Assembly: GCF_018383905.1 (NCBI RefSeq)
Contig: NZ_JAGYWA010000001.1
Coordinates: 780,974 to 844,973, forward strand
Length of the DNA: 64,000 nt
Reading direction: 5' to 3'
From: Flavobacterium branchiicola
GTDB taxonomy: Bacteria; Bacteroidota; Bacteroidia; Flavobacteriales; Flavobacteriaceae
This document shows, one piece after another, positions 59,491 through 64,000 of the stretch. The position numbers and the translations under genes were made by a program. The number at the start of each line of letters is the position of its first letter. The first letter of the stretch is position 1. Under the pieces are notes generated by a model. That model was not told the origin of the DNA and made no database searches. It saw only the letters and a list, made by a program, of their open reading frames with translations.

Positions 59491-60621
59491 ATGAAATTAG
59501 ACAGAAAAGAGATTCTTAAAGCTCTGGAGACTATCACTATAGCTGGAGAAGGAAAAAATATGGTTGAAAGCGGCGCTGTTGCCAACGTTATTACATTTGG
59601 TGACGAAGTTGTGGTAGATTTAGTTTTACACACACCTGCAATGCATATTAAAAAAAGAGCGGAAGATGATATTAAAAAAACAATTCACGAATTAATATCG
59701 GCAGACGCAAAAGTTAAAGTCAATATAAAAGTGGAAACTCCTGAGAAAAACGAAATCAAAGGTCGTGCAATTCCAGGAATCAAAAATATAATTGCCGTTG
59801 CTTCTGGTAAAGGTGGTGTAGGAAAATCTACTGTTACGGCTAATCTTGCTGTAACACTTGCAAAAATGGGTTTTAAAGTTGGAGTTTTAGACGCTGATAT
59901 CTACGGACCTTCTATGCCAATTATGTTTGACGTTGAAAACGAAAAACCAATTTCGACTACAGTAGACGGAAAATCAAAAATGAAACCAATTGAAAGTTAT
60001 GAAATTAAAATTCTTTCTATTGGCTTTTTTACAGCTCCAAGTCAGGCAGTAATCTGGAGAGGGCCAATGGCTGCAAAAGCATTAAATCAAATGATTTTTG
60101 ATGCAGATTGGGGAGAATTAGACTTCATGTTAATTGACTTACCTCCGGGAACTGGAGATATTCACCTTTCTATCATGCAATCATTACCTATTACAGGTGC
60201 GGTTGTAGTAAGTACTCCACAAGCTGTTGCACTTGCCGATGCTAAAAAAGGTGTTGCTATGTTTATGCAGGACAATATAAATGTTCCTGTTTTGGGAATT
60301 ATAGAAAACATGGCTTATTTTACACCAGAAGAATTACCTGATAATAAATACTATATCTTCGGACAAGAAGGTGCTAAAAACCTGGCAGAAGATTTAGATG
60401 TTCCGTTTTTAGGAGAAGTTCCAATTGTACAGTCTATTCGTGAAGCAGGAGATTACGGTCGTCCGGCAGCTTTACAAACAGCATCTACAATTGAAACGGT
60501 TTTTGAAGAAATCACCAGAAACGTTGTACAGGAAACAGTAAACAGAAACGAAAGCTTACCTGCAACAGAAGCCATAAAAATTACAACAATGGCAGGTTGT
60601 TCAGCAGTAAAAAAGAATTAG
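59491..60621 (+). CDS. mrp: Mrp/NBP35 family Fe-S carrier ATPase
   Basis: 376 residues. The N-terminal MIP18/DUF59 domain (1-90) has the pattern VESGAVANVITFGDEVVVDLVLHTPAMHIK. From about 100, a ParA/MinD-type ATPase holds the deviant Walker A ASGKGGVGKSTVTANLA near 107, DADIYGPSMP and DLPPGTGDIHLS, and the protein ends MAGCSAVKKN. The family's metal-cluster CxxC pair near residue 280 is not obvious here. Mrp/ApbC-type proteins deliver [4Fe-4S] clusters. A NifU-like gene follows within 80 bases. Confidence 0.92.
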   Translation: MKLDRKEILKALETITIAGEGKNMVESGAVANVITFGDEVVVDLVLHTPAMHIKKRAEDDIKKTIHELISADAKVKVNIKVETPEKNEIKGRAIPGIKNIIAVASGKGGVGKSTVTANLAVTLAKMGFKVGVLDADIYGPSMPIMFDVENEKPISTTVDGKSKMKPIESYEIKILSIGFFTAPSQAVIWRGPMAAKALNQMIFDADWGELDFMLIDLPPGTGDIHLSIMQSLPITGAVVVSTPQAVALADAKKGVAMFMQDNINVPVLGIIENMAYFTPEELPDNKYYIFGQEGAKNLAEDLDVPFLGEVPIVQSIREAGDYGRPAALQTASTIETVFEEITRNVVQETVNRNESLPATEAIKITTMAGCSAVKKN

Positions 60622-60631
60622 ATAATGAGAT

Positions 60632-60676
60632 AATGTGCCAATTAGAAAATTTTAAACATTATCTGATTGGCACATT
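60632..60676 (+). other. Intercistronic inverted repeat between mrp and nifU-like gene
   Basis: AATGTGCCAATTAGA (60632-60646) and TCTGATTGGCACATT (60662-60676) are complementary with one mismatch. It lies between two genes likely to be co-transcribed; it may set relative expression by RNA stability or attenuation. Confidence 0.6.
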
Positions 60677-60698
60677 TTCATAATTGACACATTAAATT

Positions 60699-60938
60699 AT
60701 GACAACAGAAGAATTAACAAATAACGTATTATTGGCTTTAGATGAAATCAGGCCGTTTTTAAAATCCGATGGCGGAGATATTACGCTAATTTCTATTGAT
60801 GAAGACAAGCATGTAAAAGTTCGTCTGGAAGGCGCGTGCATTAGCTGCAGCGTAAACCAAATGACTTTGAAAGCAGGAGTTGAAACGACAATTAAAAAGT
60901 ACGCTCCACAGATCGAAACTGTCGTTAATATTATGTAG
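60699..60938 (+). CDS. NifU C-terminal domain (Nfu-type) Fe-S scaffold protein
   Basis: 79 residues, a stand-alone Nfu domain: VLLALDEIRPFLKSDGGDITLISI and GACISCSVNQMTLKAGVETTIKKYAP, with the CxxC (CISC) that binds a [4Fe-4S] cluster between two subunits. Follows mrp, consistent with a role in the Fe-S carrier pathway. Confidence 0.93.
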   Translation: MTTEELTNNVLLALDEIRPFLKSDGGDITLISIDEDKHVKVRLEGACISCSVNQMTLKAGVETTIKKYAPQIETVVNIM

Positions 60939-61120
60939 AAAAGAAAGTGCTTTTTGTGCCTTTGCAAGACTAAAGTATTAACAGGAATAATAGTTCTTTT
61001 GATTGTTTAACATCAATGTTTTCATAAAAACAATCAAAATAGTATATGTTTTTGCGGATTTAACAAAAAACAATATAAAGTTTTAAGAGTTTTGGTTAAT
61101 GAATTAATACAGATTTAACT

Positions 61121-61128
61121 TAAATTTG
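61121..61128 (+). promoter_or_regulatory. Candidate -7 box of secreted protein gene
   Basis: TAAATTTG, 26 bases before the start at 61154. A TTTG at 61091 is a little too far upstream (26 nt) for the -33 element. Confidence 0.4.
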
Positions 61129-61153
61129 TAACATAACCCTAAATCTTATAACT

Positions 61154-61636
61154 ATGAAGAAATTTTACACTCTATTTTTATTTTTGTTTTTCGTTACTGC
61201 AAATTACGCACAACAAACGCAATCGCTTATTGTTGACAAAGCCTGGGTAAACGAATCTGAAGAATGGTCGGATTTTCAATATGCAGGTCAAATTGTTTTT
61301 TCTACGAATACACTTGCCGGAGAAGGCAGTTTAAGAATTGGAAATTATGATTTTTTATATGATTTCGCCGAAGGCAAAGCTAAGTTTGCAAACAAAGCCA
61401 CTTACAGCACTGCTGAATTTTCACGTCCGAGAAAAATTTCTGTTACAACAGACAAACAAGGAGTAGTCAATTCAACTTACGAAGGAACATTGGTCTTTCA
61501 GGCAGACAAAGATTATTATGCTATACTAGTTTCAGTAACATTACTTGAAAAAGGTGGTAATATGATTGGTGTAAAAATGCATCTTAAAGATAATGCAAGA
61601 AAAGAATACGCTTTCAGCTTAAAATCAGCAAGCTAA
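61154..61636 (+). CDS. Secreted protein of unknown function
   Basis: 160 residues. A signal peptide (about 1-20, TANYAQ) precedes a mostly beta-strand domain with QSLIVDKAWVNESEEWSDFQYAGQIVFSTNT and RKISVTTDKQGVVNSTYEG. I do not recognise a family. It lies 61 bases before a ferredoxin gene and may share its transcript. Confidence 0.6.
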   Translation: MKKFYTLFLFLFFVTANYAQQTQSLIVDKAWVNESEEWSDFQYAGQIVFSTNTLAGEGSLRIGNYDFLYDFAEGKAKFANKATYSTAEFSRPRKISVTTDKQGVVNSTYEGTLVFQADKDYYAILVSVTLLEKGGNMIGVKMHLKDNARKEYAFSLKSAS

Positions 61637-61697
61637 TATTAAACCCGGGATTTTTTCACGTTTATTAAATCCCCACAATAAAATTCCAAAATTTAAA

Positions 61698-62015
61698 ATG
61701 GATGTATTAATAAAGATTAAAGATCGAGAAGGAGTTATACACGAGTTACAGGCTCCAACTGATATGGCAATGAATATAATGGAGTTATGCAAGGCATACG
61801 AACTTCCTGTTGAAGGAACCTGTGGCGGAATGGCCATGTGTGCTTCCTGCCAGTGTTATGTTCTTAATGATGTTGCATTACCAGAAATGGGAGATGAAGA
61901 AGAAGCTATGCTTTCGGAAGCGTTTTATGTTAAATCTAATAGTCGTTTAGGCTGTCAGATACCAATTACCACAGATTTAGAAGGACTGGAATTAGAACTG
62001 GCTCCAGAATATTAA
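61698..62015 (+). CDS. [2Fe-2S] ferredoxin (adrenodoxin type)
   Basis: 105 residues with the adrenodoxin/Isc-type cysteine pattern: CGGMAMCASCQCYV (Cys about 39, 45 and 48) and the distant SRLGCQI (Cys about 85). The N-terminal VLIKIKDREGVIHELQAPTDMAMNIMELCKAYELP is typical. It transfers electrons in Fe-S assembly or to oxygenases. Downstream of the Mrp and Nfu genes. Confidence 0.93.
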   Translation: MDVLIKIKDREGVIHELQAPTDMAMNIMELCKAYELPVEGTCGGMAMCASCQCYVLNDVALPEMGDEEEAMLSEAFYVKSNSRLGCQIPITTDLEGLELELAPEY

Positions 62016-62035
62016 AAAATAAATTACAATATCTT

Positions 62036-62089
62036 AAAATCCAAATTCCAAAAAGCATCATATGCTCTATCGGAATTTGGATTTTTTTA
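62036..62089. terminator. Bidirectional terminator between ferredoxin and asd genes
   Basis: AAATCCAAATTCC (62037-62049) and GGAATTTGGATTT (62072-62084) with a small inner GCAT/ATGC stem, flanked by T-runs. Confidence 0.85.
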
Positions 62090-62211
62090 TTTGTCGTTAT
62101 TAAGTTATCGAAACCAACAGGCTTGATATTAATAACTAGTCACAAAAAAACCGTAATTACATTACTGCAATTACAGTCTTTTCTCTATAACAATTTTCTT
62201 TAATCTCTCGA

Positions 62212-63201
62212 CTATACCAAACCTGCCTGAATTAAATACTCAGCGATTTGAATGGTGTTTGTTGCAGCACCTTTTCTTAAGTTATCAGCAACAATCCACA
62301 TGTTTAATGTATTTGGCTGGCTTTCGTCACGACGGATTCTTCCAACAAAAACATCATTTTTACCTTCTGCGTATAATGGCATTGGATAAGTAAATGTATC
62401 TAAATTATCCTGAACCACTACTCCATCAGTATTGTGCAGTATTTCACGAACTTCGTTTACATCAAAATCATTTGTAAACTCAACATTTACTGCTTCACTG
62501 TGACCTCCAACAACTGGCACACGAACTGCAGTAGCTGTAACTCTAATGGTGTTATCACCTAAGATTTTTTGAGTTTCGCGAACTAATTTCATTTCTTCTT
62601 TAGTGTAACCGTTTTCTTCAAAACTGTCGCAGTGTGGAATTGCATTACGGTGAATTGGATATTTGTAAGCCATGTCACCCTGAATTCCAGCGTACTCATT
62701 CTCTAGTTGTTTTACCGCTTTTACACCAGTTCCTGTGATAGATTGGTAAGTAGAAACAATAACTCTTTGAATGTTGTATTTTTTGTGCAAAGGAGCCAAA
62801 GCCAATACCATTTGAATAGTAGAGCAGTTTGGATTTGCAATAATTTTATCTTCTTTAGTTAAAACTGAAGCATTGATTTCTGGAACAACCAATTTTTTAG
62901 TCGGGTCCATTCTCCATGCAGATGAGTTATCGATAACAGTTGTTCCGGCAGCAGCAAATTTTGGCGCCCATTCTAATGAAGTATCTCCACCTGCAGAGAA
63001 AACTGCAATATCAGCCTTCATATCAACAGCAGTTTGCAATCCTACAACTTTATATTTTGTTCCTTTATATTCAATTTCTTTTCCTACTGATCTTTCAGAT
63101 GCAACAGGAATTAATTCTGTAACAGGGAAATTTCTTTCTGCTAAAACTTTAAGCATTACTTCGCCAACCATTCCGGTAGCACCTACAACTGCTATTCTCA
63201 T
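62212..63201 (-). CDS. asd: Aspartate-semialdehyde dehydrogenase
   Basis: 329 residues, normal family length. The NADP motif GATGMVGEVMLKVL opens the protein (start ATG 63201). The catalytic Cys lies in ANPNCSTIQMVLAL near residue 128; the SAWRMDP segment and the late HSEAVNVEF contain the substrate Arg and the His. It reduces aspartyl phosphate to aspartate semialdehyde for lysine, threonine and methionine synthesis. An upstream in-frame ATG at 63261 lacks the family N-terminus. A good promoter lies at 63242-63271. Confidence 0.96.
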   Translation of the reverse strand: MRIAVVGATGMVGEVMLKVLAERNFPVTELIPVASERSVGKEIEYKGTKYKVVGLQTAVDMKADIAVFSAGGDTSLEWAPKFAAAGTTVIDNSSAWRMDPTKKLVVPEINASVLTKEDKIIANPNCSTIQMVLALAPLHKKYNIQRVIVSTYQSITGTGVKAVKQLENEYAGIQGDMAYKYPIHRNAIPHCDSFEENGYTKEEMKLVRETQKILGDNTIRVTATAVRVPVVGGHSEAVNVEFTNDFDVNEVREILHNTDGVVVQDNLDTFTYPMPLYAEGKNDVFVGRIRRDESQPNTLNMWIVADNLRKGAATNTIQIAEYLIQAGLV

Positions 63202-63241
63202 TTTTATATCTTTAAATAATTCTTTAATCAAATTTGTACCG

Positions 63242-63271
63242 CAAAAATAAGTATAATACAAATGAAAACAA
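63242..63271 (-). promoter_or_regulatory. Promoter of asd
   Basis: Minus strand TTG (complement 63269-63271), 19 nt, TATTTTTG (complement 63242-63249), leaving a leader of about 34 bases before the ATG at 63201. This also argues against a start at 63261. Confidence 0.75.
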
Positions 63272-63355
63272 TGTGATTCACAAAAAATAACAAAATGTTA
63301 TAAATTAAACATTTTGTAAAAATATTAAAGTCGAAAACAATTAAGCTTTAATTTT

Positions 63356-63814
63356 TCAATTCCAGCCAGGCCCATTTTTTTCATCACATGGTTTAATACT
63401 CCCCCAATCTGAAAATTCCAAAGGCGGATCACCCTTTTCAGAAAGCAAATACATTTTAAAGAATATTTCAAAAAAGTCAATATTTAAACAGGAATACTCT
63501 TCTCCGAAATCTAATAATTTAGCTCTGCCGACTACAATAGCTTCTCCAAATAGTTTTTGATTATCTATTGTAAGGCTTCTTAAATCGAAAGATCTATTTA
63601 TAAATTCATCAGTACTTGTTTTATAAAATCCCCAACCACACTCTCCACTTTCATCATCTAAATCTGGAATTTGAGTTTCTAACCAGTTAGCTAATTCCTC
63701 CCCATTTTTAATCAATAACAACTCTTTAATTACGATTTTCAAAATTTCATCATAACCAGTCCATCTTCTTCCAAAACATCTTCCATCTTTAAATACTATA
63801 AATCCGCTTGCCAT
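63356..63814 (-). CDS. Uncharacterised acidic protein (immunity-like)
   Basis: 152 residues, no signal or membrane segment, rich in D, E and W. It starts MASGFIVFKDGRCFGRRWTGYDEI, contains DDESGECGWGFYK and ends CDEKNGPGWN. The composition and size recall proteins of the Imm type, but no family motif is recognised. The adjacent genes (asd, unannotated end of window) give no clue. Confidence 0.55.
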   Translation of the reverse strand: MASGFIVFKDGRCFGRRWTGYDEILKIVIKELLLIKNGEELANWLETQIPDLDDESGECGWGFYKTSTDEFINRSFDLRSLTIDNQKLFGEAIVVGRAKLLDFGEEYSCLNIDFFEIFFKMYLLSEKGDPPLEFSDWGSIKPCDEKNGPGWN

Positions 63815-63921
63815 AGATTTCTAAAGTTTAGTTGTTCTTGATATCCCATTTATTTTTTATTTTGTTATACAATTGAGTTATCCTGAAAAAGGTTGACTGA
63901 ATTAATAATATAAAATTAATT

Positions 63922-63960
63922 AAATCGGAACAGAATTGCTTTTGTTCCGATTTATTTTTT
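63922..63960 (+). terminator. Terminator-like hairpin near window end
   Basis: AAATCGGAACA, 10-nt loop, TGTTCCGATTT followed by ATTTTTTT. No gene ends just before it within the window on the plus strand, so it may belong to a gene on the minus strand beyond 64000 or be a stand-alone element. Confidence 0.6.
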
Positions 63961-64000
63961 TCCATGTTTTCAATTTTACTTGATTTTGCAAATGAGCTTG

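Overview
The window is chromosomal DNA from a Bacteroidota bacterium, very probably a Flavobacterium. The sequence is AT-rich. Promoters fit the Bacteroidota pattern TTTG/TTG, about 19-20 nt, TAnnTTTG. Coding content is typical of the genus: a TonB-dependent receptor with a carboxypeptidase-like N-terminal domain, BlaI/M56 regulation, DUF4407, DUF423, DUF6624, a saccharopine dehydrogenase-like protein and AsmA-like proteins. No plasmid, prophage, IS element, rRNA operon or CRISPR array was seen.

Layout. 1-2.9 kb: tail of a cyclase-family gene, GNAT, DUF4260, MmcQ/YjbR and a PH/SHOCT protein, with a mosaic duplication between the first two. 3-8.3 kb: DUF4407 membrane protein, then a TonB receptor plus a lipoprotein beta-propeller phytase. 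8.4-17.3 kb: pckA, DUF423, saccharopine dehydrogenase-like protein, a four-gene BlaI/M56 operon and an M20 dipeptidase. 17.4-22.4 kb: tRNA-Leu, then an accessory stretch with a secreted HExxH lipoprotein pair, orphan proteins and an XRE/membrane-protein pair. 22.5-24 kb: dense palindromic repeats around a HAD phosphatase. 24-29.4 kb: a complete tripartite drug-efflux locus (MFS, HlyD, TolC) with an AraC regulator. 29.7-31.6 kb: HdeD-like membrane protein and two small proteins. 31.7-33.7 kb: two tRNA-Asp genes, a degenerate third copy, a GIY-YIG gene and a double-glycine-leader peptide. 33.8-40.5 kb: DUF58, M1 aminopeptidase, thioredoxin, AsmA-like protein. 40.8-44 kb: a defence-like stretch with a nuclease-helicase (DUF2075) behind a controller-type XRE protein. 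44.3-51.4 kb: ribosome-associated protein, flavodoxin-RidA fusion, a triple-repeat lipoprotein, Amt, TrmB, LysE and an alkyltransferase-like protein. 51.5-59.2 kb: a sigma-54 two-component system divergent from a MacAB-type ABC export operon that may include a 23-residue membrane peptide. 59.5-64 kb: Mrp, NifU-like and ferredoxin Fe-S genes, asd and an orphan protein.

The most interesting points are: the BlaI-type palindrome on the -7 box of its own operon; the repeated [tRNA-Asp - GIY-YIG] unit; the orphan GG-leader peptide; the XRE plus nuclease-helicase pair; the secreted flavodoxin-RidA fusion; the HGQPGHRCDI triple-repeat lipoprotein; and a leader sequence shared by the tRNA genes. Many intergenic gaps hold palindromes that recur across the window, and several sit where a terminator would be expected.
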